This document shows positions 34,680 through 44,041 of a stretch of 64,000 bases of DNA, one piece after another. How positions within the stretch are numbered: position 1 is the stretch's first letter; each line of letters starts with the position of its first letter. The stretch lies in NCBI RefSeq assembly GCF_042676045.1, contig NZ_JBHTJV010000005.1, positions 1-64,000 on the forward strand, written 5' to 3'. The notes beneath the pieces are model-generated. The model was given only the letters and a program-made list of their open reading frames with translations, searched no databases and was not told where the DNA came from. A program made the translations under genes and the position numbers. Origin of the DNA: Pseudahrensia aquimaris. Lineage in GTDB: Bacteria > Pseudomonadota > Alphaproteobacteria > Rhizobiales > Rhizobiaceae.

Positions 34680-36356
34680 TTAGTTGGCCTGACGGCGCAG
34701 AAAAGCCGGAATATCCAACTGATCTTCATCCGTAGCAGGGCGTGCGGCTGTTGCCGGACGACCATGAACATCAAGCGCACCATCGCGTGGCGGCGCATAA
34801 GCGCTCACTGGCGCACGCTCAACGGCAGGCTGAGGTGCAGGAACGGCAGGCGCTTCCGGCTTCGGCGCAACTGCCGCAGGCTGGGCGCGTTCAGCATTGT
34901 GCGATGTGCCCAATCCATTGGCGAGGCGCTTAAAAAGTCCCATTGGTCCATTGCTTTCCTCTGGTGCAGGCGCGGGCTTGGCGGAAGCCGCCATCTGCTG
35001 CTGCGCCATCGGGGAAAACTGGGAAGGATCGGGGATGTTGGAAGCCGCAACGGGCGCAGGGCTTGTCGGCGCAGCACTCGCTGCAATGTCAGCTGGCGAA
35101 GGATCACTTGCTTCGGTGCCGATTTCAATTTCCAGAGCGGATTGGAAGTCCGCATCGGAAATTGGATCAGCGAAGTCAGCCGACTCCGGCTGGAAAGGAA
35201 CTGCATGAGATGGCTCAGCAATTGCTAGCTCTTCTTCAGCTTGCTCGACCGCAGCGCTGGTTTCAGCAATCTCGGCAGCTGCAGCAGCAGCAGGAGGTGT
35301 CAAAGCGGCAGTGCGGGCAGCAGCGGACTGGCGCAACCGTTCGGCCGCTTCGTTGAAGCGCTGCTGGCTAGGCTGCGCGCCTTGACCCAAAGCACCATCA
35401 ATACCCGTAGCGACAACCGAAACACGAATGATGCCTTCAAGATCTTCGTCAAACGTAGCGCCCAAAATGATGTTCGCATCCGGATCGACTTCCTCCCGAA
35501 TACGGGTAGCCGCTTCGTCGACTTCGAACAGTGTCATGTCGCGTCCACCTGTGATTGAGATCAACAGACCAGAAGCGCCGGACATGGACGTTTCGTCCAG
35601 CAGCGGATTAGAGATCGCAGCCTCAGCGGCGTTGATCGCACGGCCTTCGCCAGAAGACTCGCCCGTGCCCATCATCGCGCGGCCCATGTCGCGCATAACG
35701 GAACGCACGTCTGCGAAGTCCAAGTTGATAAGGCCTTCTTTGACCATCAGATCGGTGATGCAAGCCACGCCCGAATACAACACTTGGTCAGCCATCGCAA
35801 AAGCGTCGGCAAAGGTGGTTTTTTCATTGGCTATGCGGAAAAGGTTTTGGTTGGGAATAACGATTAACGTGTCGACATGCTTTTGAAGTTCGGCAATGCC
35901 GTTTTCAGCCAGTTCAAGACGGCGCTTGCCCTCAAAGCTAAACGGCTTGGTGACAACACCAACTGTCAAAATGCCAGCTTCGCGTGCAGCGCGCGCAACC
36001 ACGGGCGCAGCGCCCGTTCCCGTGCCACCACCCATGCCAGCAGTTACAAATGCCATGTGCGTGCCAGAAAGGTGATCGCGGATTTCGTCAATGCACTCTT
36101 CGGCAGCAGCCGCGCCCACTTCGGGTTGCGAACCAGCGCCCAGACCTTCGGTCACTGCAACGCCCATCTGAATGAGGCGCTCGGACTTGGACATCGTGAG
36201 CGCTTGCGCGTCGGTGTTGGCAACCACGAAATCCACGCCATCAAGGCCGGAGGTGATCATGTTGTTGACGGCATTACCGCCCCCGCCGCCAACACCGAAA
36301 ACGGTGATGCGCGGTTTCAGCTCTGTGATGTCCGGCTTGTGGAGATTGATGGTCAT
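34680..36356 (-). CDS. ftsZ: Cell division protein FtsZ
   Basis: A 558-residue tubulin-like GTPase. The globular core (~residues 12-320) has the signature G-G-G-T-G-T-G-A-A-P-V-V and V-V-A-N-T-D-A-Q-A-L. A long low-complexity Ala/Pro/Glu linker of about 220 residues follows, then the conserved C-terminal peptide L-D-I-P-A-F-L-R-R-Q that binds FtsA and other partners. The linker is long but within the range of alphaproteobacteria. It assembles the Z ring. GAGGATC precedes the ATG, and ftsA ends 135 bp upstream. Confidence 0.98.
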   Translation of the reverse strand: MTINLHKPDITELKPRITVFGVGGGGGNAVNNMITSGLDGVDFVVANTDAQALTMSKSERLIQMGVAVTEGLGAGSQPEVGAAAAEECIDEIRDHLSGTHMAFVTAGMGGGTGTGAAPVVARAAREAGILTVGVVTKPFSFEGKRRLELAENGIAELQKHVDTLIVIPNQNLFRIANEKTTFADAFAMADQVLYSGVACITDLMVKEGLINLDFADVRSVMRDMGRAMMGTGESSGEGRAINAAEAAISNPLLDETSMSGASGLLISITGGRDMTLFEVDEAATRIREEVDPDANIILGATFDEDLEGIIRVSVVATGIDGALGQGAQPSQQRFNEAAERLRQSAAARTAALTPPAAAAAAEIAETSAAVEQAEEELAIAEPSHAVPFQPESADFADPISDADFQSALEIEIGTEASDPSPADIAASAAPTSPAPVAASNIPDPSQFSPMAQQQMAASAKPAPAPEESNGPMGLFKRLANGLGTSHNAERAQPAAVAPKPEAPAVPAPQPAVERAPVSAYAPPRDGALDVHGRPATAARPATDEDQLDIPAFLRRQAN

Positions 36357-36491
36357 GGGTTTGATCCTCGCTTTAGATCGTTGTGGCCTGACGGCTCGGG
36401 TTAAGCCGGCACGGGCCGGGCCATTAGTTGGTGAGCACGCCCCGCAGGATCGGTTCGCTCACGATTGCGTATGCGGAACAGCGTTCCACGG

Positions 36492-37817
36492 TTAAAAACT
36501 CTCGCGCAGCCAGCGCCCAACGCGGGCGAAGGCATGGTTCGGTTCACCTGATGCACGGCGTGCGCGCGGTTTGGTGGCAACGAATTCATGGGTAGCAATT
36601 TGCGGATAGATCATCAGGCCAGCAGCGGCTGAAAACGCAGCGCCACGGGCTTTCTCCGGCAAACCGCTCACGCCCATCGGGCGACCAAGGCGCACACTCA
36701 CTCCGAGAATTTGTGCGGCTATATCGTTTGCGCCGCGAAGCTGGCTCGCGCCGCCCGTCAGCACCATGCGACGGCCAAAGCTGGAAGCAAGACCGGCAGA
36801 ATTAATGCGGTCGCGCAGCATTTCGAACGTCTCTTCAACCCGCGGGCGAATGATTTGTGAAAGTTGACCGACAGAGATCTGGATAGGCTGATTGCCGCCC
36901 TCTTCGATGGAAGCAACAGACAGCAATTCGCGTTCATCCATCTGGGTCGCAATTGCCGTGCCGTGACGGACTTTCAACCGTTCAGCGTCATCTACCCTGA
37001 TTGAGAGACAACGTGCGATATCCATAGTCACGTGGTTGCCACCAACCGCGATCGCATCGCAGGCAATCATCTTACCGTTCACAAAAACCGAAAGCGTTGT
37101 CGTGCCAGCACCCATATCGACACACGCCGCACCCATGCGCGCTTCATCGTCAACCAATGCAGCGAGACCACTTGCGTAAGGCGTGGCCACCATCGCATCG
37201 ACACTCAGGTGAGCACGGTTGATACACATTTCCAGATTGCGCATCGCGGCATGGTCAACGTCGACGATGTTCATATCCACGCCAAGCTGGTCACCCACCA
37301 TGGTCATTGGATCTTCAATCGCCTCGGTCGCATCCAAACGAAAGCCAATTGGCAAAGCGTGCAGCACAGCACGGCGTTCGTTATAGGCATCAGCGCAACC
37401 GCTTGCGAGAACGGCATTAATATCGCGGGCCGAAACTTCGCGCCCGCCCAGCGAAATCTCACCAGAATATGTTTGACTGGTCAGACGTCCCGCCGAGACA
37501 CTGATAATAAGGGAGTCCACGCTGACACCGGCAGATTCCTCGGCACGACTAACTGCGCGGCGAATAGACTGTTCAGCCGCCTCCATGTCGACCACCGTGC
37601 CAGATTTGAAACCCTGACTGCGCTGATAACCAAGACCGGAAACCTCTATCGTGTGCGAACGACCCGGCAGCACGGACGAAACTTCGCGCGGCGTTAGCCG
37701 ACCGATCAAGCAGCAGAGCTTTGATGAGCCGATGTCAAGAACCGCAATATCGGTTGGCCGCCCGTGGGCCAGAAGACCCGAACGCCAATGCGGGGAAGAT
37801 GCACCAAAGATACTCAC
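36492..37817 (-). CDS. ftsA: Cell division protein FtsA
   Basis: A 441-residue actin-like ATPase with A-V-L-D-I-G-S-S-K near the start and V-D-M-G-A-G-T-T-T-L-S-V and L-T-G-G-A-S-Q-L-R-G in the nucleotide-binding subdomains. The C-terminus ends W-L-R-E-S-F, an amphipathic membrane-targeting helix. It links FtsZ to the membrane and the divisome. It starts with GTG overlapping the ftsQ stop (GTGA). Confidence 0.96.
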   Translation of the reverse strand: MSIFGASSPHWRSGLLAHGRPTDIAVLDIGSSKLCCLIGRLTPREVSSVLPGRSHTIEVSGLGYQRSQGFKSGTVVDMEAAEQSIRRAVSRAEESAGVSVDSLIISVSAGRLTSQTYSGEISLGGREVSARDINAVLASGCADAYNERRAVLHALPIGFRLDATEAIEDPMTMVGDQLGVDMNIVDVDHAAMRNLEMCINRAHLSVDAMVATPYASGLAALVDDEARMGAACVDMGAGTTTLSVFVNGKMIACDAIAVGGNHVTMDIARCLSIRVDDAERLKVRHGTAIATQMDERELLSVASIEEGGNQPIQISVGQLSQIIRPRVEETFEMLRDRINSAGLASSFGRRMVLTGGASQLRGANDIAAQILGVSVRLGRPMGVSGLPEKARGAAFSAAAGLMIYPQIATHEFVATKPRARRASGEPNHAFARVGRWLRESF

Positions 37818-38758
37818 AGGTTGCGCTCCGCCTTTTTCATTGCCTTCGCGCGATCCACCACATATTTCGCCCGCTCTTCGGCAGCCTCCGGCAAAAGCTG
37901 CAATGCGATCCGCCCGTTCACGCGCAAATCAACCGTCGCGACCTGACGATCCAGAACGCGGCGCTCTTGCTGAAGCGAAGCCAGAAATTTCAACGCATCG
38001 CCCAAGTTTTTCTCCGGCAACTTCACAACAAGTCCGCCATCGAGATTGACGTTCCAGCGGCGGTTGCCGACACGGGAATAGGAGAGAACCCGATTTGCGA
38101 TTTCCGGGTAATCCGCCGCCAAGGGCAAAATCTCGCCCGCCGTTTCGGCGGCCCCTTCCCCGATCAAATGAGGCAAATGAGAAAAGCGGTTGTTCAACAG
38201 ATCAGAAATGCCAAAGCGCGAAATCAACTCGCCGCTTTGCTCAACCACCGAGAGATGCTCGTCCTTTTGCCAAACGGCAAAAGCGCGCTTTTCGCGCATT
38301 TCGACCACCAATTTTCCAGGATACAGCTTGCGCACTGTGACTTCATCGACCCAGGGCAGCGCCGCAATGCGCTCCCGAGCCGCTTTAGCGTCAAAGCCAA
38401 CAAGCGAACGTGTTTCCGATAGACCCAGAACCTCGACGACATCCTGCTCGCGCGTCTCTATCTGACCGCTGATGATGATATCACTGGCCTGCAGACCAAC
38501 GCTTCCGGCAATGCCGGCCATAAGCGCCGGACCGTGCCCGCCCGTGAACGCACCCAAAACCAAACCGCAAACAATGAAACCAACCGCAAGCAGGCTACCC
38601 ACGCCACTGCGCATCGGCTTGGCGGTTTCGATGTTGCGAACGAACCGACGGCGAACAATGCTGTAAAAGCGCGATACAGCATGGCCCTCAGCCGCGAGCG
38701 AACCCGCGCCGGCCAAGGAGCCATCGGCCCCGCCATATCTGCCGTTTAACGACGACAA
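37814..38758 (-). CDS. ftsQ: Cell division protein FtsQ
   Basis: A 314-residue bitopic protein. I place the start at the TTG at 38758 because GGAGG lies 7 bases upstream; the longer frame runs inside ddl. A basic cytoplasmic tail (R-R-R-F-V-R-N) precedes one helix (~residues 47-70), then a POTRA domain (I-I-S-G-Q-I-E-T-R, near residue 98) and the FtsQ beta domain. It scaffolds FtsL, FtsB and FtsI. It overlaps ddl by 13 bp and ftsA by 4 bp. Confidence 0.92.
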   Translation of the reverse strand: MSSLNGRYGGADGSLAGAGSLAAEGHAVSRFYSIVRRRFVRNIETAKPMRSGVGSLLAVGFIVCGLVLGAFTGGHGPALMAGIAGSVGLQASDIIISGQIETREQDVVEVLGLSETRSLVGFDAKAARERIAALPWVDEVTVRKLYPGKLVVEMREKRAFAVWQKDEHLSVVEQSGELISRFGISDLLNNRFSHLPHLIGEGAAETAGEILPLAADYPEIANRVLSYSRVGNRRWNVNLDGGLVVKLPEKNLGDALKFLASLQQERRVLDRQVATVDLRVNGRIALQLLPEAAEERAKYVVDRAKAMKKAERNL

Positions 38759-39666
38759 CTTGCGTCCTCCACCATCCACTTGAGCAACTGACCGAAATCG
38801 TGGCCCGCATGTTGGGCCAGTTCCGGCATCAAAGATGTGGGTGTCATGCCAGGCTGGGTGTTCACTTCCAGCCAAATCAATTCGCCCGTCCCGTTCACAC
38901 GATCATCGAGCCGGAAGTCGGAACGCGAAACTCCACGACAGCCGATAGCCTGATGTGCTTTGAGCGACAGTGTCTGAATCTTTTGGTAAATATTTGGTAA
39001 AAGATCGGCCGGAAGGATGTGTTTAGAGCCCCCTTCGGCGTATTTAGCCTCATAATCGTACCAGCCGCCGTCGCTGGCGACGATTTCAGTGACCCCAAGC
39101 GCCACATCACCCATCACAGCACAGGTCAATTCGCGCCCTGGAATGAATCGCTCGACCATCACCGTGTCGCCATATGGCCAGTCCGAGGAGTACAATTCCT
39201 GCGGCGGCGTCGACTGGTCTTCCTTCACAATCAACACACCGAAACTCGATCCTTCATTAACGGGTTTCACCACGTAGGGCGGGTTCATCGGATGCTTTTT
39301 CGCAGCCTCTAAACGATCCATAACCTTGGCCTCAGCCACCGGCACGCCAGAGCGTCGAACGACTGTTTTGGCGCGCTCTTTATCCATTGCCAAAGCCGAC
39401 GCCATCACACCGGAATGGGTGTAGGGAATGTCGAGATATTCGAGCACACCCTGTATCGTTCCATCTTCCCCGAAAGGTCCGTGCAACGCGTTGAACGCCA
39501 CGTCCGGCTTCAGCGCTTGAAGAACAGCGGAAACATCGCGCTCCACGTCAACGCGGGTGACGCGATAGCCAACATCCTCCAGCGCCGCAGCGCAGGCTTC
39601 GCCAGATGAGAGAGACACAGGCCTCTCCGACGACCACCCTCCCATGAGCACGGCCACATGCGTCAT
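38746..39666 (-). CDS. ddl: D-alanine--D-alanine ligase
   Basis: A 306-residue ATP-grasp enzyme, the DdlB type found in dcw clusters. It opens H-V-A-V-L-M-G-G-W-S-S-E-R, has N-A-L-H-G-P-F-G-E-D-G-T and V-K-P-V-N-E-G-S-S-F-G-V, and closes with E-V-N-T-Q-P-G-M-T-P-T-S. GAGGGG lies before the ATG at 39666. It makes the D-Ala-D-Ala dipeptide for MurF. A GANTC-rich region lies upstream. Confidence 0.96.
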   Translation of the reverse strand: MTHVAVLMGGWSSERPVSLSSGEACAAALEDVGYRVTRVDVERDVSAVLQALKPDVAFNALHGPFGEDGTIQGVLEYLDIPYTHSGVMASALAMDKERAKTVVRRSGVPVAEAKVMDRLEAAKKHPMNPPYVVKPVNEGSSFGVLIVKEDQSTPPQELYSSDWPYGDTVMVERFIPGRELTCAVMGDVALGVTEIVASDGGWYDYEAKYAEGGSKHILPADLLPNIYQKIQTLSLKAHQAIGCRGVSRSDFRLDDRVNGTGELIWLEVNTQPGMTPTSLMPELAQHAGHDFGQLLKWMVEDASCRR

Positions 39667-39704
39667 GAAATTACCCCTCGCATGACACTCTAAGTGATGC
39701 AGAG

Positions 39705-39901
39705 GAATCACGGCTAAGACACCGAGGCAAGGCTGCTTGCACGGCTTTGATGTGTTGGCTTTGAATCACCACGAAAACAGTCACGCACAACAGATTCAAA
39801 AGATTCAATTTTTTGGTCGCGCGACTGCGTTTACTTTTCTTCAAGCGGATTCTCGCAAATGCAGCCTTCAGCGCTCTTGTTAGTGCCAAACAGCGCGAAT
39901 C
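39705..39901. promoter_or_regulatory. Cluster of six GANTC (CcrM) sites upstream of ddl-ftsQ-ftsA
   Basis: GAATC at 39705, 39763 and 39897 and GATTC at 39793, 39802 and 39848 (first bases) give six GANTC sites in 197 bp; about 0.8 would be expected at random. Two of them form the tandem AGATTCAA repeat at 39792-39808. CcrM methylates GANTC once per cell cycle in many alphaproteobacteria and affects division promoters. The region sits between nicO and ddl, before ddl-ftsQ-ftsA-ftsZ. I see no TTAA-N7-TTAA site here. Confidence 0.6.
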
Positions 39902-39918
39902 ATGTGCGCAAGCGGCAA

Positions 39919-40935
39919 TTAGAGGCCCATACCGCGCGACACGGGCGCAAAGGATGCCGCCAGAAGGCCGTAGCCCATGAACAGAAAAAACACGCCGCCG
40001 AGCGCCGCAAATGTGTGCGCAGCCCATGCCATGCCGTCGCCTGCACCTGACGATAGCCCCAGAGCAAACGTCCGCATCCGCACCGCGACAAAGGCAACCA
40101 TACCCACTGTGATCGCCGTACCAAGGCTAATCGCCAACACAGCAAACACGCCTGCGATTTCCAAATCCACAAAGCGAGCAAAAACCAACACCAAAACAGC
40201 GCCACTACAAGGCCGTAAGCCAATCGAAAAGATGACGCCAAGCCAGGATTTGATATCCCGCGCCTGCGCAACATCCTCTTGAGTCGGGACATGGCTATGA
40301 CCGCAGGTAGAGCAAACCTCGCCAGCGCCATGATTGTGCCCATGAGAATGATCGTGATGGTGGTGTCCATGATGATCGTGAGCATGATCATGATGGTGGT
40401 GAGCATCAGCTTTGCGCAGCGACAAGAAACCCCGCACAGCGCGCCACAGCAGCCAGCCGCCGATTGCGATAACCAAACCGTAGGAAAGCCGCTCGCTCCA
40501 AATCACCGCTTCGCGCGACTGCTTCGGCACCATGTCAAACAGCCAGAACAGGCCATAAACGAGAAAGATCGCGACGAAGCCCTGCATCAGAGCTGACGCA
40601 AAAGCCAAACCCAGAGAGCGCCGCACGTTTTCCGGCTGGGTGAGCAAATAGGTCGACAAAATCACCTTGCCATGCCCTGGCCCAGCGGCATGGAACACGC
40701 CGTAAAGAAACGACCCAATCACCAGCGACGCGCCAGCAGACAGCCCTGCCCCGTCGGCCATTGTCGACAACGAGTTCTTCATCGCATCGTGGAAATTGCG
40801 CTGCTGCTCGAACACATAAACCAGCAGATCGCGGTACAGCGCTTCGCCGGGTCCATAGGAAAAGAATGCCACCAGAAGCACCGCTGGCAGCAAAGCTAAC
40901 GATACGGCGAAAAATCGCGAACCTATCAGGGACAT
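39919..40935 (-). CDS. NicO/RcnA-like nickel-cobalt transporter
   Basis: A 338-residue membrane protein with six or more helices. Conserved motifs H-A-A-G-P-G-H-G-K and L-R-P-C-S-G-A-V-L are those of the NiCoT/NicO family. A cytoplasmic or periplasmic histidine/aspartate-rich loop (about 40 residues) with C-S-T-C-G-H-S-H likely binds metal. Exporters of this type lower cytosolic Ni2+/Co2+. The ATG at 40935 overlaps the DUF1007 stop by 10 bp. Its placement inside the cell-wall cluster is unusual. Confidence 0.88.
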   Translation of the reverse strand: MSLIGSRFFAVSLALLPAVLLVAFFSYGPGEALYRDLLVYVFEQQRNFHDAMKNSLSTMADGAGLSAGASLVIGSFLYGVFHAAGPGHGKVILSTYLLTQPENVRRSLGLAFASALMQGFVAIFLVYGLFWLFDMVPKQSREAVIWSERLSYGLVIAIGGWLLWRAVRGFLSLRKADAHHHHDHAHDHHGHHHHDHSHGHNHGAGEVCSTCGHSHVPTQEDVAQARDIKSWLGVIFSIGLRPCSGAVLVLVFARFVDLEIAGVFAVLAISLGTAITVGMVAFVAVRMRTFALGLSSGAGDGMAWAAHTFAALGGVFFLFMGYGLLAASFAPVSRGMGL

Positions 40936-41579
40936 GAAACGGTCACCCACTCAGCAAAATGGATGCCCAGATCACCCTCGGCGGATTCGTCACGGCCCAA
41001 GGAGGCTGCAAAGCTGGCAATATCCTCAGACGGATCAGCCGCATCGATCTTCGCCTCACAGCCTTTGGGCGCACCCACCATTTCAATCGCGTCGGCATCT
41101 GTTGAATGGTTCATGGCGATATAAAAATCTTTATCATAGATCGCATAGGCAAACTTTTTCCCCGCAAGCGCGAAAGGCTCTTTGAACGGAACCGTAAAAC
41201 TCACAGTCAATTGCCGATTCTCAAACACAGCGTCGCCTGCATTAGCCTTCGCCATCGGCGGAACGGGGCCTGCATTTTCGTCAAACCGGGTGAAATATGC
41301 ATTGCCGTGAATGTTGCCCAAAATCTCCACCAACACAGCATCAATGCCCGCCTGTGTCGGTTGCCCGTCAGCGCCGGTCGGGGCAGTTTCGAGAGCGAAT
41401 GCCGAGAAAAATTCGTCAAACCGCCACCAGTAACGCATAGCGGCAGCCTTGCCCGCTTTGTCGAAGACTATACCGATCTTCATCTCGACGAATTCATGGG
41501 GGTGTGCGCGCGCAGAGAATGTTGCAGCGAGACACAGCCATAGGCTTGCAAACAGGACGGTGGCATTTCGCAGTGTCAT
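40926..41579 (-). CDS. DUF1007 family periplasmic protein
   Basis: A 217-residue secreted protein starting at the ATG at 41579. A signal peptide (residues 1-25, ending S-A-R-A) is followed at once by H-P-H-E-F-V, the typical DUF1007 mature start, then R-Y-W-W-R-F-D-E-F-F. DUF1007 proteins are regularly encoded next to or fused with NicO-type metal transporters, as here, and are thought to be periplasmic partners. No enzymatic activity is known to me. Confidence 0.85.
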   Translation of the reverse strand: MTLRNATVLFASLWLCLAATFSARAHPHEFVEMKIGIVFDKAGKAAAMRYWWRFDEFFSAFALETAPTGADGQPTQAGIDAVLVEILGNIHGNAYFTRFDENAGPVPPMAKANAGDAVFENRQLTVSFTVPFKEPFALAGKKFAYAIYDKDFYIAMNHSTDADAIEMVGAPKGCEAKIDAADPSEDIASFAASLGRDESAEGDLGIHFAEWVTVSCP

Positions 41580-41682
41580 CGACGGTCTCGCGACAGCGGG
41601 ATGGGAAATCGGTTTGTGAAACCGCAACTTACAGGAGCCGTCTAAGAACGGCAATTTTGTGGCCAATGACGCGCTGTCACAG

Positions 41683-42636
41683 TTATGGCGTAAACGCATT
41701 TACTTCGCGCCCCGACTCAAACCGCCCAACCCGCTTCAATTCCCATTCAAGCAATATCCCAGAATTCTCGTAGACCCGCTTACGCACAGTTTCACCCAAC
41801 GTTTCCAAATCATGTGCTGTGGCTGTTCCGGTATTGATCATAAAATTGCAGTGCATTTGGCTCATTTGCGCGCCACCAACCTCAAAACCCCGCAGGCCAG
41901 CCTCGTCAACGAGCTTCCAACTTGAATGCGGTAGGGGGTTCTTAAACGTCGAACCGCCCGTCTTTTCGCGGATCGGCTGGACGGTCTCGCGGTGATGCTG
42001 CACTTCATCCATCGCCTTGCGAATATCTTCAGCGGAGGCCACTTCACCTTCGAAAACTGCGGCGGTGAAAATCAAGTCTTTGGAGGCTTGGCTGTGGCGA
42101 TACGAATATCCCATGTCAGCGTGGGAGAGCACATGCTTCTTGCCCTGCCGGTCGACTGCATGGACCTCCACAACGCGATCCGTCGTCTCCGTGCCATTGG
42201 CACCGGCGTTCATGCGCAACGCGCCGCCGATAGCACCGGGAATGCCATGATAAAACGCGAATCCACCCAAGCCAGCCTCCAGTGCGGCGGCGGCGAGCTT
42301 TTTGTCTGGTACAGCAGCCCCTGCCTTGAGACGATTACCGCCAATACTTTCCACTTGGCCGAAACCACGGCCGGACAAGCGAATGACAACGCCTTCGATA
42401 CCACCATCTCGCACCAACAGATTTGAGCCCATGCCCACCACGAGCACAGGCACGTCCTCTGGCAGTAGCTTCAAGAACGCGCAAAGATCATCCTCATCAG
42501 CGGGGCTGAACAATAAATCAGCGGGACCGCCCACTTGAAACCAGGTAATCTTGGACATCAGTGCATCGGGCGTGAGCCGCCCACGAAGCTTGTTCACCCC
42601 ATCGCCCAGTCGTTCCAGAAGGGCTGCACCACTCAT
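41683..42636 (-). CDS. murB: UDP-N-acetylenolpyruvoylglucosamine reductase MurB
   Basis: A 317-residue FAD enzyme of type I/II MurB. It has the FAD-binding segment V-V-G-M-G-S-N-L-L-V-R-D-G-G, Y-H-G-I-P-G-A-I-G-G and the catalytic G-G-S-T-F-K-N-P. It reduces enolpyruvyl-UDP-GlcNAc to UDP-MurNAc with NADPH. The ATG at 42636 overlaps the murC stop (ATGA). Confidence 0.96.
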   Translation of the reverse strand: MSGAALLERLGDGVNKLRGRLTPDALMSKITWFQVGGPADLLFSPADEDDLCAFLKLLPEDVPVLVVGMGSNLLVRDGGIEGVVIRLSGRGFGQVESIGGNRLKAGAAVPDKKLAAAALEAGLGGFAFYHGIPGAIGGALRMNAGANGTETTDRVVEVHAVDRQGKKHVLSHADMGYSYRHSQASKDLIFTAAVFEGEVASAEDIRKAMDEVQHHRETVQPIREKTGGSTFKNPLPHSSWKLVDEAGLRGFEVGGAQMSQMHCNFMINTGTATAHDLETLGETVRKRVYENSGILLEWELKRVGRFESGREVNAFTP

Positions 42637-44036
42637 GACAGATCTGCCAGTTCCTTCGGCAACGCATGTGCCCATGTGGTGATGTTGCCCGCACCAAGAA
42701 AGATCACATAATCCCCCTCTTTGGCGATTTGTGCCACGATGGGTGCAACGTCTTGTGGCCCTTCAATCAACCGTGCATCCCGGTGGCCAGCCGCGCGAAT
42801 ACCGACAGCAAGCGAGGCCGAATCCGCGCCTTCAATCAGCGCCTCACCTGCCTCATAGACAGGCGCAACCAGCACCGTGTCCGCATCGTCAAAACAGCCA
42901 CAGAATTCCTCAAATAATGAAGAGAGCCGCGTGTAGCGATGGGGCTGCTTGATCGCGATCACACGACCGGGCGCTGCATCCCGTGCGGCTTTCAGCACCG
43001 ATGCGATTTCAACCGGATGGTGGCCGTAGTCGTCAAATATCTCGACACCCTTCCAGGAGCCCGTATGGGTGAAACGCCTCCGCACTCCTTTGAAGCCTGC
43101 AAGCCCATCGCGAATTTGCGTCTCGGTCACGCCAAGACGATGTGCCACGGCAATTGCTGCAGTAGCGTTAGATACGTTGTAACGCCCCGGCATCGGTAGA
43201 ACGAGATCGGCATAGAACGTTTCGCTGTTCGTCTTGCGATCATAGATTGTAATGTCGAACACAGACTTCGCGCCTTCCGAGCGCACGTTATGAAAGCGCA
43301 CCTCGGCCTGCTTGTTGTTGCCATATGTAATCAACCGGCGATCTTCGATGCGCGAAACCAGTGCCTGCACTTCGGGATGGTCGATGCACATCACGCCGCA
43401 TCCATAAAACGGAACATTTTCAACGAACGTTTTGAAAGCCTCTTTGGCCTTATCAAAGGTTCCGTAATGATCGAGATGTTCAGGATCGATGTTCGTCACA
43501 ATGGCAATCGCGGCGGGCAATTTTAAGAATGAGCCATCGCTTTCGTCCGCTTCCGCCACCATCCAGGCACCATCGCCCATGCGAGCGTTCGTGCCGATGG
43601 CGTTCAAAATTCCACCGTTGATAATCGTCGGGTCCAGACCGCCCGCTTCCAGCAATTGACCGACCATGGATGTTGTCGTCGTCTTGCCATGTGTGCCGCC
43701 GACAGCAACCGCCTGCTTGAAGCGCATCAACTCGGCCAGCATTTCCGCGCGGCGCACAAGCGGGATGCCGCGTTCAACAGCGGCCATGCGCTCGGGATTA
43801 CTTTTTTGAATGGCGGTCGACGTCACCACCACCTCGCTCTCCCCAAGGTTCTCTGCCTTATGCCCGACATGGACGGCAATGCCCTTTTCCCGAAGCCGCT
43901 GCACGTTTGCACCATCAGCCTGATCAGAACCTTGAACGGCATACCCAAGATTGTGCAGAACTTCGGCAATCGCGCTCATGCCAATGCCCCCGATCCCGAT
44001 GAAATGAATCAGGCCGATATCGTCTGCCATGCGCAT
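42633..44036 (-). CDS. murC: UDP-N-acetylmuramate--L-alanine ligase MurC
   Basis: A 467-residue Mur ligase. It opens with the Rossmann I-H-F-I-G-I-G-G-I-G-M-S, has the ATP-binding G-T-H-G-K-T-T-T and the R-R-F-T and D-D-Y-G-H-H-P motifs. It adds L-Ala to UDP-MurNAc. AAGGAT precedes the ATG. Five bases separate it from murG. Confidence 0.97.
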   Translation of the reverse strand: MRMADDIGLIHFIGIGGIGMSAIAEVLHNLGYAVQGSDQADGANVQRLREKGIAVHVGHKAENLGESEVVVTSTAIQKSNPERMAAVERGIPLVRRAEMLAELMRFKQAVAVGGTHGKTTTTSMVGQLLEAGGLDPTIINGGILNAIGTNARMGDGAWMVAEADESDGSFLKLPAAIAIVTNIDPEHLDHYGTFDKAKEAFKTFVENVPFYGCGVMCIDHPEVQALVSRIEDRRLITYGNNKQAEVRFHNVRSEGAKSVFDITIYDRKTNSETFYADLVLPMPGRYNVSNATAAIAVAHRLGVTETQIRDGLAGFKGVRRRFTHTGSWKGVEIFDDYGHHPVEIASVLKAARDAAPGRVIAIKQPHRYTRLSSLFEEFCGCFDDADTVLVAPVYEAGEALIEGADSASLAVGIRAAGHRDARLIEGPQDVAPIVAQIAKEGDYVIFLGAGNITTWAHALPKELADLS

Positions 44037-44041
44037 GGGGT

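Noticed and set aside
36357..36491. CtrA or GANTC control of ftsZ in the ftsA-ftsZ gap
   Set aside because: Only one isolated TTAA is present and no GANTC site, so nothing supports it there.
40319..40417. Tandem CAT/ATG-rich repeat that might suggest a satellite or CRISPR-like array
   Set aside because: It is the coding sequence for the histidine-rich loop of the NicO transporter, not a separate repeat element.
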